Part shown: piece by piece, positions 13,501 to 20,259 of the stretch
Numbering within the stretch: position 1 is the stretch's first letter
How the letters are laid out: every line of letters begins with the position of its first letter
Origin: Candidatus Omnitrophota bacterium
Lineage (GTDB): Bacteria > Omnitrophota > Omnitrophia > Omnitrophales > JACQLI01
Reading direction: 5' to 3'
DNA: 31,176 nt
NCBI GenBank assembly: GCA_016204125.1
Contig: JACQLI010000036.1
Location: 1-31,176 of the forward strand
Made by a program: the position numbers and the translations under genes
Notes under the pieces: model-generated
The model's database searches: none
What the model was told of the DNA's origin: nothing
Seen by the model: the letters and a program-made list of their open reading frames with translations, nothing else

Positions 13501-16500
13501 GAGTCATAAGTTATGAATGTTGAATTTTGAATTGAGTCCGTTGTTTTCTTGAGATTATTTAAGGCATCATATTCGTAAGTCGTCGAATAGGTATCGCCAG
13601 AATTAAATTCTTCTACTTTAGCAAGCCTTCCGTAGGCGTCGTTCGTGTAACGAAGCTGCTTGCCCCTTTGATCAGTCGTGGTTTTAACGAAATCATCAAA
13701 AGTAACAGTCGAAAAAGTGCTATCAGGATAATCGACGCGCGTGCGTCGTCCGAGGGCATCATAGGAAAAAGTAGCATGGGGCAAGGTGGCAAGGGGCAAG
13801 GTATAGGAAGAGGAAAAAGATTCAAAATAAGGGACGAATTGTTCTTTCACCTGACCACGAGAATCAAAGGTGACAATGCCTGTCACGATCTGCTTCGCTG
13901 GATCTTCGGCGGGAGAGCGTTTTTGTATTTCCCTTCCAAGACCATCAACAAAGGAATAAACAGTGAGAAAGTTATAAGTTTCTCCCGACTTCGAAGTTTT
14001 GAGTTTTGAGATGGTTCGATTAGGAATAATGGAAAGATCATAACTGAATTCTTGCGTAGGTTCGGTTGAGGAATCTAAGGGCGATATGACTTTGGTGACC
14101 CTGCCTAAAGCATCGTACTGGGTCGTGGTGACTTGATTATTCTGATCAGTCGAAGCCGTGATCTGGGCAATCAAAGGATCGTAAGTAAATTTCCTCGTGT
14201 GATTCAGCGCATTTTTGATTTCGATAAGGAATAACTTGTAAGTGGAATCGTAAGTGTTTGTTGTGGTGTAGCCGCGGGCATCAGTAATCGTGATGAGATT
14301 GCCGAAGGAATCGTATACAAGCGAGGTAGAAGGGTGGCAAGGGTCAGGGATCTGGGGACTGCAGGAACTGAGCCACTCCTGCTCTTTAGTGAGAAGACCC
14401 TTGGTGTCATAAGAAAAATACCGCTCCGCGAGCCGCGTGACGAGATCCGAGCCGTAGAGCGTTGTCTTGGCAAGCGTATTGAGGATGTAGGCTGCTTCGC
14501 TGTAGACGTAGACATTGACAGTCTTGCGTTCATCCCCTGTGACTGAAACATCGCCTTCCTCGGTCGTTGTGGCAAGATTCCCGTACGCATCATAAGTAAA
14601 CGTTTGGCGCGTCTCTTTAAACGTATCGTTTCCGTCATAGATAAAACTCTCCTGCTTGGCCACATGAACAAAATGGACATCGACCGCATCACCCCACGGA
14701 TGTGTGTCCTCCCAAGTCGTGACTTCCTTTGTAAAAAGGTTGCCTGATGAATCTCTAACTTCTTTTGTAAGAAGCCTCCCCTTATCGTGGTCTGTTTGTC
14801 CGAAGGTGTGGATGGTCTTCGTGCCAACGGCATCTGTTACCGCGACTTCACGAAATCCACGGAATTCTCTGTCTGTAGCATCGTACACTCCGCCTTTGTA
14901 GCTATAATTTGTAATGTAACTATTTCCCATCCCGTCTTCCTGTTTCACTTGAGTCACCGTTTGAACGACAAAAGGAAGTCTTTGTTTGCCCGAGGTATCG
15001 GCACCCCCTCCGGGGGCTGCTTCGCGGTTATCAAACTGAGTCGAGGGAGAGTAAGTAATCGTGGTCTTCCCTCCCCTGCCGTTATTGATCGTGGCCATCA
15101 GATCAGGGACTTTGCCTGTGCCAGCCTGCTCCTTCCAGAAGGTGTCGGATTGATTCACCATGCAGCGGTCAGGAAGCCCATCGCCATTGATATCCGCTGA
15201 ATCGAGCACTACTTTGCCTGGATCGTGGCTTGCGCGGATCCAGCCATAGGTGGAAGGAGAGCCATTGGTATCGATTCCAGTCCAATCTTCCGCAGGATCA
15301 AACCCTGAGCCATTGTTGATCTGGACTTTAAAGACTGTGGCTGTGTTTGATTGCTTCAGGACTCGATCAGACAAGCCATCGCCATTCACGTCAAAAAAAT
15401 CGGCTCTCGTAAAAGAGGTGGAGCTGCCTGAAAGTTGCGTGCTATTGATGACGGAGGAGTACACAGGATCGCCCAGGTATTCGATCGGACCCCAGAGGGT
15501 GACGGGCTCAAACGAGCGGCCATTATTGAACTGGACCCTCCAATAAGTGGGTTCTGATTCCTTCGCTATGATCCGATCTGGAAGACCGTCACCATTGATA
15601 TCCTGGAGGTGGGTGATGGTCTGATGCCCTGATTTGGAGACTCGGATGGCTCCGTACCACTCGGATTGGCCCAGGTAATCGACTCCTGTCCAATCCTGGA
15701 GGGCATTGAAGGAGGTGCCGTTATTGATCTGGACTTTCATTACGGTGGAGGCATTGTCTTTTTTCAGGACCCTATCTGGTAGCCCATCCCCATTCATATC
15801 AATAAACTCAGCCCGTGTGCGCACATCTTGGGCGGTGTCTGCGGGTGAATACTGGATATTAACCAGCTGGCTCCAGCCGTCATTTTGAATTCCTATCCAG
15901 TCTTGAACAGGCCCAAGGCCCGAGCCTGTATTGAGCTGCACCTTCCATCTGTCTGGCCAGGGGTCAGAAAGGATTCGATCGGGTAAACCATCCCCATTGA
16001 TATCTTGGAATGTTGCCACGACTTGCGAGAAGCTTTCGGTGGTTCTTATCCAACCGAATCGAGAAGTATTACCCTGAAAATCGATCGGGCCAAAGTCTTG
16101 AAGAGGCCCAAAGCTTCCTGAAGTTTGGTTGAGTTGGATTTTAAAGTTTGGACTGCTTGCGCTGTCCTTGAGTACACGATCAGGAAGTCCGTCACCGTTG
16201 ATATCGATCATGTCTGTATGAGTAAAACTATCATTAGCACCATTCACCGTACTATTGGTGATATTCCGCTTTTCCGTATCTCCCAGATCTTGAATGCCGC
16301 TCCTCTGGCTCACCGTGCCAAAACTTTTAGGTTTATCGGTGTAGGTAAAGATGGCCGGGGGAAGACAGGTTGTGCCGCCCCCTGCGGGGACTGCTTCGCC
16401 GTCCCTCCCGCATTCCGTGACACTGGTAAGAAGTGATCTCCTTGAGGAGGACGAGCTTGCGTAGACAAACGTGTATTTCCTTGCCAGTTGCCAGACACCC

Positions 16501-17357
16501 TGTGAGTCCTTCACCTTGACCTGAATCTCCTTGAGGCGTTTCTTCAGTTCAGTTTTTGCACTCGTGATATAAGAGATGGTTTTATCAGACCGATCCTCCA
16601 AGGTGAATTCCACCAAGTGTGTAGAAGCGAAGTTTTGTACGCTATTTCCGTTGTATTCGATTTTCGACAGATAAACCTCTCCTCCATCATTCGTATGAGT
16701 GACTAGCATGGAATTTCCTACGGTATCCACGACCTTCGAGATCACCCATTTGAAAGTCCCTTTCGTATTGGATTGCCTGCATCCTGTATCGAGTCCAAAC
16801 TGATACTTGGTTCCTGATTTATCAAACACCGTCCAGGAATCCGTGGCGGGATCATAGAGAAACTTGAGGAAAAGGGCCTCATCCCTTGCCCGATATTCAT
16901 TTGCCCCGACGAGGACTAATTCAGAAAAGACACCTTGAAACGAGAAGACAAACTTGTCCCCTCCGGCTGCGCCTACGGCGCTGTACTTGGGAACTCCCCT
17001 TTTCACATCCCGCTGAATAAAACCTAAGTCGAGTGACCACCCCACCCCAAGCCAGGAATTCCCGCCTGATGAGGAATAGGAAAGGTTGAGATTGGGCTGA
17101 ATATTTTTCCTCCCAGGCGGGATAAAGATCGGAATCGAAGTCTGGGCCCTTCCCGTGAATAAATCAGCCTGAAAGGATTGCACAGGACCCGCGGATTCGG
17201 AGATTTGCGTGAGCTGAGCAGCCGAGTTATTTGAAGAGGTAGAGGAAGAGCCGATGGTGATGGCGAAGGCGAGTGAGCCGTAATCGAAAAGCGTCGTGGA
17301 GGCAAAAATGAACGCGATAACAAGCGACAGGTGACGAGTGATAAGTGGGTGTCTCAT
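10584..17357 (-). CDS. Secreted SpvB / FG-GAP / YD-repeat (Rhs-Tc-like) protein with C-terminal HExxH domain
   Basis: The ATG at 17357 gives a 2257-residue protein with a normal signal peptide (cut near AFA). The upstream TTG at 17399 lies in a repeat and is rejected. Domains in order: SpvB-like N-terminal region (~30-350, QADLFTGRAQTSIPIFIPPGRKNIQPNLNLSYSS); six FG-GAP-type calcium repeats DxNGDGLPDR (~380-730); TcdB-middle-like part; a long YD-repeat shell (~790-1885) interrupted by a ~165-residue GWNLIS-type domain (about 11985-12485); the Rhs core end RYYDPQLGRFITADP with DPTGL (~1960), where Rhs proteins self-cleave; a hydrophobic stretch; a Gly/Ser linker; and a C-terminal domain with HETIHQHQ (~2190). 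Such proteins encase and deliver a C-terminal toxin, here possibly a metallopeptidase. Confidence 0.9.
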   Translation of the reverse strand: MRHPLITRHLSLVIAFIFASTTLFDYGSLAFAITIGSSSTSSNNSAAQLTQISESAGPVQSFQADLFTGRAQTSIPIFIPPGRKNIQPNLNLSYSSSGGNSWLGVGWSLDLGFIQRDVKRGVPKYSAVGAAGGDKFVFSFQGVFSELVLVGANEYRARDEALFLKFLYDPATDSWTVFDKSGTKYQFGLDTGCRQSNTKGTFKWVISKVVDTVGNSMLVTHTNDGGEVYLSKIEYNGNSVQNFASTHLVEFTLEDRSDKTISYITSAKTELKKRLKEIQVKVKDSQGVWQLARKYTFVYASSSSSRRSLLTSVTECGRDGEAVPAGGGTTCLPPAIFTYTDKPKSFGTVSQRSGIQDLGDTEKRNITNSTVNGANDSFTHTDMIDINGDGLPDRVLKDSASSPNFKIQLNQTSGSFGPLQDFGPIDFQGNTSRFGWIRTTESFSQVVATFQDINGDGLPDRILSDPWPDRWKVQLNTGSGLGPVQDWIGIQNDGWSQLVNIQYSPADTAQDVRTRAEFIDMNGDGLPDRVLKKDNASTVMKVQINNGTSFNALQDWTGVDYLGQSEWYGAIRVSKSGHQTITHLQDINGDGLPDRIIAKESEPTYWRVQFNNGRSFEPVTLWGPIEYLGDPVYSSVINSTQLSGSSTSFTRADFFDVNGDGLSDRVLKQSNTATVFKVQINNGSGFDPAEDWTGIDTNGSPSTYGWIRASHDPGKVVLDSADINGDGLPDRCMVNQSDTFWKEQAGTGKVPDLMATINNGRGGKTTITYSPSTQFDNREAAPGGGADTSGKQRLPFVVQTVTQVKQEDGMGNSYITNYSYKGGVYDATDREFRGFREVAVTDAVGTKTIHTFGQTDHDKGRLLTKEVRDSSGNLFTKEVTTWEDTHPWGDAVDVHFVHVAKQESFIYDGNDTFKETRQTFTYDAYGNLATTTEEGDVSVTGDERKTVNVYVYSEAAYILNTLAKTTLYGSDLVTRLAERYFSYDTKGLLTKEQEWLSSCSPQIPDPCHPSTSLVYDSFGNLITITDARGYTTTNTYDSTYKLFLIEIKNALNHTRKFTYDPLIAQITASTDQNNQVTTTQYDALGRVTKVISPLDSSTEPTQEFSYDLSIIPNRTISKLKTSKSGETYNFLTVYSFVDGLGREIQKRSPAEDPAKQIVTGIVTFDSRGQVKEQFVPYFESFSSSYTLPLATLPHATFSYDALGRRTRVDYPDSTFSTVTFDDFVKTTTDQRGKQLRYTNDAYGRLAKVEEFNSGDTYSTTYEYDALNNLKKTTDSIQNSTFITYDSLSRKLSMTDPDMGSWSYQYDVNDNLTKQTDAKGQAISFTYDALNRVTLKDLPTGEVDVSYVYDDSLVSFSKGRLTKVTDASGTHEFTYDALGRVTSDKKTVDGTAYAFTRVYDSMSRVRSLSYPDTEVVTYTYNGMGDVEKIDGVKSSVTTSYVKEVNYNASGQITKITYGNNVTSDYTYNPLTLRLDKILTKKSDGVTKLQDLSYQFDSLGNVSHISDLVNSMTQDFTYDDLNRLIQATGSAYGTQTFQYDAIGNMTKKGNLTMMYGEGAPGPHAVTRVEGQGSSSSVPSFCPLPLATCNFVYDTNGNMTKRGNDTLIYDSENRLKEAQVYEGTTATRSYTLQPGWNLISFTYLPDDKSVTNVLKSLVFGTDYDQVSYWSPTAGAWSHFVNDPDFNDFTSFEYGKSYEIYYKGTTAKTFSVTGKSPGASVTFTAKIGDNFIGPAVKASTSVSTVLSGWVLNTDYSDVLRFNASTKVFESYKSGQFTKFDPGRGYILKSLKDKSFSYGETKQVTTFVYDSTGSRVKKQVGSTKTVYLGKDYEIEGTKTTKYIFLGDRRIVVNSKLSTQNSTLLFIHSDHINSSNVVTDSAGNKVALYEYDPYGSTATYQGTASLKHKFTGQEEDDTTKLYYYGARYYDPQLGRFITADPTVQHPTDPQDFNRYAYARNNPIIFTDPTGLGWLSKLFAFIAAAVTAVFTGGGSLLAWGAIIAAGALGGLAGAAIEKSSLAEGAINGAIIGAGVAAATAAGSGGGGSGGGGSGGGAGGADSVKIVTSQGFENSQIIEITGVADSIGTSGTSSTGKTILFNLIGSSVAYAVEPPKEGRAKETLGQKFQSELVSLGAYQSAIDFSAGYYGFSPGKYDPNHIIFSASPGVFGFTNLYTGEIVLGRLAFYSRTSLQATGFHETIHQHQVRSGKVKFNEKGELTNRKALEVSASVETLLHAKKLNLDEVDIRDESEYLADNLGWKGRY
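11791..11818. repeat. In-frame 7-nt repeat array in the YD-repeat gene (site A)
   Basis: Four heptads in phase: GAGTTTT, GAGTGCT, GAGTTTT, GAGTTAA. On the coding strand they encode NSKLSTQNSTL between the conserved ...DRRIVV and LLFIHSDHI of the Rhs core, so they look like an insertion that kept the frame. Confidence 0.75.
12601..12670. repeat. In-frame inverted-repeat insertion in the YD-repeat gene (site B)
   Basis: The left arm is rich in CAAGGGG heptads (12601-12625) and the right arm in the complementary CTTGACC/CCCTTGA heptads (12640-12668), with about 15 nt between. The encoded EGQGSSSSVPSFCPLPLATC interrupts an ordinary YD repeat (GPHAVTRV ... FVYDTNGNM). It resembles a miniature hairpin insertion. 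Confidence 0.7.
13520..13535. repeat. In-frame 7-nt repeats in the YD-repeat gene (site C)
   Basis: Two adjacent TTGAATT heptads, then GAG. They encode SIQNST inside a YD repeat. Confidence 0.5.
13771..13815. repeat. In-frame GGGGCAA-type repeats in the YD-repeat gene (site D)
   Basis: GGGGCAAGGTGGCAAGGGGC and flanks carry 7-8-nt units like those of site B. They encode YTLPLATLPHATF in a YD repeat. Confidence 0.65.
13991..14012. repeat. In-frame GAGTTTT repeats in the YD-repeat gene (site E)
   Basis: AGTTTT GAGTTTT GAGATGG repeats the unit of site A. It encodes ISKLKTSKSG between two YD repeats. Confidence 0.6.
15165..16215. repeat. Six FG-GAP coding repeats with ~200-bp period
   Basis: The segment encoding DINGDGLPDR recurs six times near 15175, 15370, 15577, 15777, 15980 and 16181. 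It lies inside the large YD-repeat gene. Each unit encodes about 67 residues with a calcium-binding DxNGDG loop. Alternating units are more alike (VLK...S versus I..), which suggests growth by duplication of pairs. Confidence 0.8.
17320..17347. repeat. Heptad array in the signal-peptide coding region of the YD-repeat gene
   Basis: Four units in phase: ACAAGCG, ACAGGTG, ACGAGTG, ATAAGTG. On the coding strand they read LITRHLSLVI, the hydrophobic core of the signal peptide. Confidence 0.75.
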
Positions 17358-17369
17358 AAATGGCTCTCT

Positions 17370-17422
17370 AAAAGGTAAAAGGAAAAAGTCAAAAGGCAAA
17401 GGTGCAAGTTAAAAGTCAAAAG
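17370..17422. repeat. Left terminal inverted repeat of the four-helix-bundle element
   Basis: A purine-rich stretch of AAAAGGY/AAAAGTC units. It matches the reverse complement of 17782-17833 at more than 80% over about 50 nt, with one or two small gaps. It ends 13 nt before the start codon of the large gene. Confidence 0.75.
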
Positions 17423-17781
17423 TTTTTCCTCCCTTTGAGGGACAAAAGGCAAGAGGCAAGAATGTTGGCTAGTTCCTCTGTCTCTTTGACGAGAAGACCG
17501 ATTCCATCCGAAGGAAGCTGGACGGAATCCCGAATTAAGCCTAACCAGAATCGGCTTTCATTGGCAGATTTGAGGGAGTGGGTGTAAAAATTGGCGAAAT
17601 CCTTCCTTGTACTGCACGCCTGAGCTTCAACGATGTTTGCCCCAACTGATGTCGCCGACCTCAAAAGTTGCCTTCCAAGTGTTTGAGAAATATATTCCTT
17701 GGGCAGACGTTCGAGAAACCGTATAACTCCCAACGCATAGGCATAAGAGCGTTCTTTCAGGTCGTTTCTTTTCTTTTCCAT
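17416..17781 (-). CDS. Four-helix-bundle protein of the 23S rRNA-intervening-sequence (S23/IVP) family
   Basis: The 121-residue, all-helical protein has the family signature: LKERSYAYALGVIRFLERLPKEYISQTLGRQLLRSATSVGANIVEAQACSTRKDFANFYTHSLKSANESRFWLGLIRDS. The family includes proteins encoded in intervening sequences of 23S rRNA and relatives of the diversity-generating-retroelement accessory protein Avd. Biochemical role unknown, possibly nucleic-acid binding. Here the gene is not in rRNA. It lies between two secreted-protein genes and is framed by ~50-bp inverted repeats, one of which overlaps its own 3' end. No Shine-Dalgarno sequence precedes the ATG. It breaks an otherwise related run of exported-protein genes, so it probably arrived as a unit. 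Confidence 0.88.
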   Translation of the reverse strand: MEKKRNDLKERSYAYALGVIRFLERLPKEYISQTLGRQLLRSATSVGANIVEAQACSTRKDFANFYTHSLKSANESRFWLGLIRDSVQLPSDGIGLLVKETEELANILASCLLSLKGRKNF

Positions 17782-17833
17782 TTTTACTTTTGCCTTGTAC
17801 TTTTGCCTTTTGCCTTTTTACTTTTTACTTTAC
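17782..17833. repeat. Right terminal inverted repeat of the four-helix-bundle element
   Basis: A pyrimidine-rich tract of CTTTTGCC/TTTTTAC units, the reverse complement of 17370-17422. It supplies the last two sense codons and the stop of the neighbouring gene at 17825-18364, which suggests it landed in or at the end of that gene. Confidence 0.75.
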
Positions 17834-18364
17834 TGGCCTTCGGTACACATACTCCGCTTGCGTCTTCGCCACATTTCCTTTCGGATGAATCACCTCGAAG
17901 GTCACATTGTGTCGTCCCTTATCTGAAACACTCAAAGGCCAAGTGAGTGTGCTTGAGGCCTGAGGTCCAACTTTCACAGTGCCATCTTGTTTGACTCGAT
18001 ACTGAAGCGCCGTGGAGTCAGGCGATTTAGCTTGGACAGTAAAGGAACTTGATTGATCCGTGTAGAACCTTGCGAAATCACCAGGCATAATGGAATTGAT
18101 AACGGGTATCGGGTTTGTTCCGCTCACACCAACACGGGCCTCCATCTTGTAATTGGCACTGGCAAGCGATTCTTTACTGAACCACTCAAGTGAACTTTCT
18201 TCGGTCCTGAAATTGGTGCTTGTGACTGAAATCGCACCCCCTCCTGTCGCCGTCTCAGATTCAAGACGAAAGGTTGCGCTGGAACTGTCTGCGAAGGAGG
18301 TGGAGATAGAAAAGTAAAAGGCGAGAAACAAAAGAGAAGTAAAACGAGATCGTCCTCTTTTCAT
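17825..18364 (-). CDS. Secreted protein with C-terminal Ig-like region
   Basis: The 179-residue product has a signal peptide (MKRGRSRFTSLLFLAFYFSISTSFA). The mature N-terminal part (SATFRLESETATGGGAISVTSTNFRTEESSLEWFSKESLASANYKMEARVG) is a Ser/Thr-rich repeat-like segment seen in exported proteins of uncultured bacteria. After it, TNPIPVINSIMPGDFARFYTDQSSSFTVQAKSPDSTALQYRVKQDG... looks like an Ig-like beta sandwich. No enzyme motif is seen. The stop codon lies inside the right inverted repeat of the four-helix-bundle element, so the original C terminus may have been slightly longer. It is the third gene of the LamG-led cluster. Confidence 0.72.
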   Translation of the reverse strand: MKRGRSRFTSLLFLAFYFSISTSFADSSSATFRLESETATGGGAISVTSTNFRTEESSLEWFSKESLASANYKMEARVGVSGTNPIPVINSIMPGDFARFYTDQSSSFTVQAKSPDSTALQYRVKQDGTVKVGPQASSTLTWPLSVSDKGRHNVTFEVIHPKGNVAKTQAEYVYRRPVK

Positions 18365-18370
18365 TGAAGT

Positions 18371-18589
18371 TTAGTCAAGGGCCTCCACAATTTTCTCTAA
18401 CACGGCTCTTGTTTCGGGATCCTTAATCCTTGTCAGATTCACAGATGAAGCGAGTGACTCGATCTGAGCTTCCTTGGCTCTCATCTCTTCCGACTTGATA
18501 GGAATCCGTTCGGGTTTGGCAAATAGCTGGCCTGGATTCAAACAGCAAGCGACGAAGAGCAAGCAAGAGACAAATAAAATGGTTCTCAT
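18371..18589 (-). CDS. Small secreted protein of the LamG/YD-repeat cluster
   Basis: The ATG at 18589 gives 72 residues, with GGGGG about 9 nt upstream and a normal signal peptide MRTILFVSCLLFVACCLNPGQLFA. The ATG at 18610 overlaps the stop of the upstream gene in ATGA but would give a poorer leader (79 aa). The mature part is a short, charged helix (KPERIPIKSEEMRAKEAQIESLASSVNLTRIKDPETRAVLEKIVEALD) with no cysteines and no known domain. It may be a small partner of its neighbours. The signal-peptide codons carry the 7-nt repeat family at 18544-18571. Confidence 0.65.
   Translation of the reverse strand: MRTILFVSCLLFVACCLNPGQLFAKPERIPIKSEEMRAKEAQIESLASSVNLTRIKDPETRAVLEKIVEALD
18544..18571. 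repeat. Heptad array in a signal-peptide coding region
   Basis: Units AGCAAGC, GACGAAG, AGCAAGC, AAGAGAC in phase. On the coding strand they encode VSCLLFVACC. Confidence 0.6.
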
Positions 18590-18606
18590 TTGAAATACCC
18601 CCTTTC

Positions 18607-20118
18607 TCATAACGCCACGGCGATGGATTCAAGTTCGGCATTGCCTGTGATGGCAGCCTTCCACTTGATCTGGGTACCTGAAGGCTGACTTGAGATGTTG
18701 CAGACCGTCTCTTTGGTGCATGGGGTCCATGTGGTACCGTTATCGCGTGAGACAGAGTAAGTGATCGTGCCTGTGTTTAAGGTTTCGCTCGCTATCACCA
18801 TCGCCTCTTTCGGAGTCACGGTTTCAGAGAAAGCGATCGACGCGACGGTCGCAGAGCCTGACGGAGTTGTGTATTCACCTGTAGGCGGAGTAAAATTTGA
18901 GGTCCAGCGCGCGATGCCTTTTGAGATCCTTACTTCATCCATCCAACCGTCAATCGGCGTATACCCATCTCCTCTTGCACCAACCGCCATACCGGTAGTT
19001 CCGGTAATGTTATGACTGCTTGTGCCGGTACTTCCAAGCTGAACCCCGTTTACAAACAGATAGGCACTTGTTCCTGATCGTACCGCTGCAATGTGATACC
19101 AAACATTAACCGAGGGACTCCAGGTTGCACTCACAATCTGATCATTCCCGTTAATTGAAAATTTCAACGTCCCATCCGAACCCCTTCTAACTGCAATATC
19201 GCCAGCATTCCTATCCACAAATACCTGGGTACCTACGGTGTTAAACCTGACCCAGAAGTCAATTGTGAAATCTCCCGTGCCGAAGTCCCAGTCAGCCGAG
19301 TCGGGAATCGAAAGATAGTCCCCTGATCCATCAAAGAGAGCTGACGCCCCGCCGAATTTGGATTGGGCCGTGTCGATCTGGGCGTTGCCATTGGCAGTGA
19401 GGGTCTTGGGGGTTTGGCTTGAATCCGTGAAGGTGGCGGAGGCATCCGTCCCATTGGCATGGAGCATAAGGACGGCGCTCGCGTCGATCCCTCCCGCTCC
19501 TGCCACCACGTCATAATCAGGACTCCCCCGCCAGGTGTAACCTGACGAACCTGTGGGGTTAATGCCTGTGGCGTCACTGAAGGTATCGATGATGAGATCT
19601 CCCATGCTGTTGGCTGAGGCCTTGGTGTAGGCATCGAGTTTGAAATTGGTCTTGGCGATATTGGTGGTATTGGCCATGACTCCTTCGATATTGCGGTGGG
19701 TGAGCGAGTCGTGTTGCGCCTGCGTGAATCCATTGACGACCTGCTCCGCCATATAGGCATAGCCCACACTAGTAAGCCTGACACGAGGCGACATTTCAGA
19801 ATCTGTTCCCACCTGAAGGGAGAGCCAGTGGTCTTGGTTGAAAGAAAGGTTAAGCGGGGTAACGCTTCCCAATTGAACACTGAAACGACCTGATGACACA
19901 GAGACAGCTGACTGAGTTTCCGACCAAAGTGCTGTCCCGCCTGTTTGGACCGCGTACACTCGAAAAGTCATGGAGTAAGTTCCTGTGAGAAAATTTCCTG
20001 AGGCGTCTTTGAGGATTCCTTGGTAAGTCATGACTTTGGGAATAGCCGCGTGAACAAGTGGCAAGTAACAGGTGACAAGTGACAGAAGACAGCAAAAAAG
20101 GGCGAATCTATTTTTCAT
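18607..20118 (-). CDS. Secreted LamG/concanavalin-like protein
   Basis: The 503-residue product has a signal peptide (MKNRFALFCCLLSLVTCYLPLVHA). Residues ~27-125 form a domain common at the start of bacterial surface or tail-fibre-like proteins (PKVMTYQGILKDASGNFLTGTYSMTFRVY ... RVRLTSVGYAYMAEQV). A LamG/laminin-G-like jelly roll follows (~235-405; ALFDGSGDYLSIPDSADWDFGTGDFTIDFWVRF, VWYHIAAVRSGTSAYLFVNGVQLGS, DEVRISKGIARWTSNF). A beta-rich C-terminal segment has a Cys pair. It likely binds carbohydrate or protein at the cell surface. It leads the cluster (AAGGAGGTC 6 nt from the ATG) and overlaps the next gene's upstream ATG by 4 nt. Confidence 0.85.
   Translation of the reverse strand: MKNRFALFCCLLSLVTCYLPLVHAAIPKVMTYQGILKDASGNFLTGTYSMTFRVYAVQTGGTALWSETQSAVSVSSGRFSVQLGSVTPLNLSFNQDHWLSLQVGTDSEMSPRVRLTSVGYAYMAEQVVNGFTQAQHDSLTHRNIEGVMANTTNIAKTNFKLDAYTKASANSMGDLIIDTFSDATGINPTGSSGYTWRGSPDYDVVAGAGGIDASAVLMLHANGTDASATFTDSSQTPKTLTANGNAQIDTAQSKFGGASALFDGSGDYLSIPDSADWDFGTGDFTIDFWVRFNTVGTQVFVDRNAGDIAVRRGSDGTLKFSINGNDQIVSATWSPSVNVWYHIAAVRSGTSAYLFVNGVQLGSTGTSSHNITGTTGMAVGARGDGYTPIDGWMDEVRISKGIARWTSNFTPPTGEYTTPSGSATVASIAFSETVTPKEAMVIASETLNTGTITYSVSRDNGTTWTPCTKETVCNISSQPSGTQIKWKAAITGNAELESIAVAL
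20054..20095. repeat. Heptad array in the signal-peptide coding region of the LamG gene
   Basis: Six units in phase: ACAAGTG, GCAAGTA, ACAGGTG, ACAAGTG, ACAGAAG, ACAGCAA. On the coding strand they encode CCLLSLVTCYLPLV, the core of the signal peptide. Confidence 0.75.
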
Positions 20119-20259
20119 TTGAGAGACCTCCTTTGAATCCGCAACACAAAATAACTCCGTGGCTTGAAGGGGGACAAGAAAAATGGCTGGCGACAGACTG
20201 AGGGTGGATTCAGCAATAGCCCACTTGGCGTAACGTGGGAGCCAAAATGACTGCTTAAA

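Noticed and set aside
14204..14833. Alternative minus-strand frame of 209 residues inside the YD-repeat gene
   Set aside because: It is a frame-shifted shadow of the YD repeats, which encode well-formed protein in the main frame throughout.
15165..16215. CRISPR array suggested by regular spacing
   Set aside because: The period is ~200 bp and the repeats are degenerate protein-coding FG-GAP units, not short identical repeats with unique spacers.
20119..20259. Possible riboswitch in the leader of the LamG gene
   Set aside because: There is a CCCAC/GTGGG hairpin, but I could not match the conserved cores of c-di-GMP, fluoride, TPP or other riboswitches that I know.
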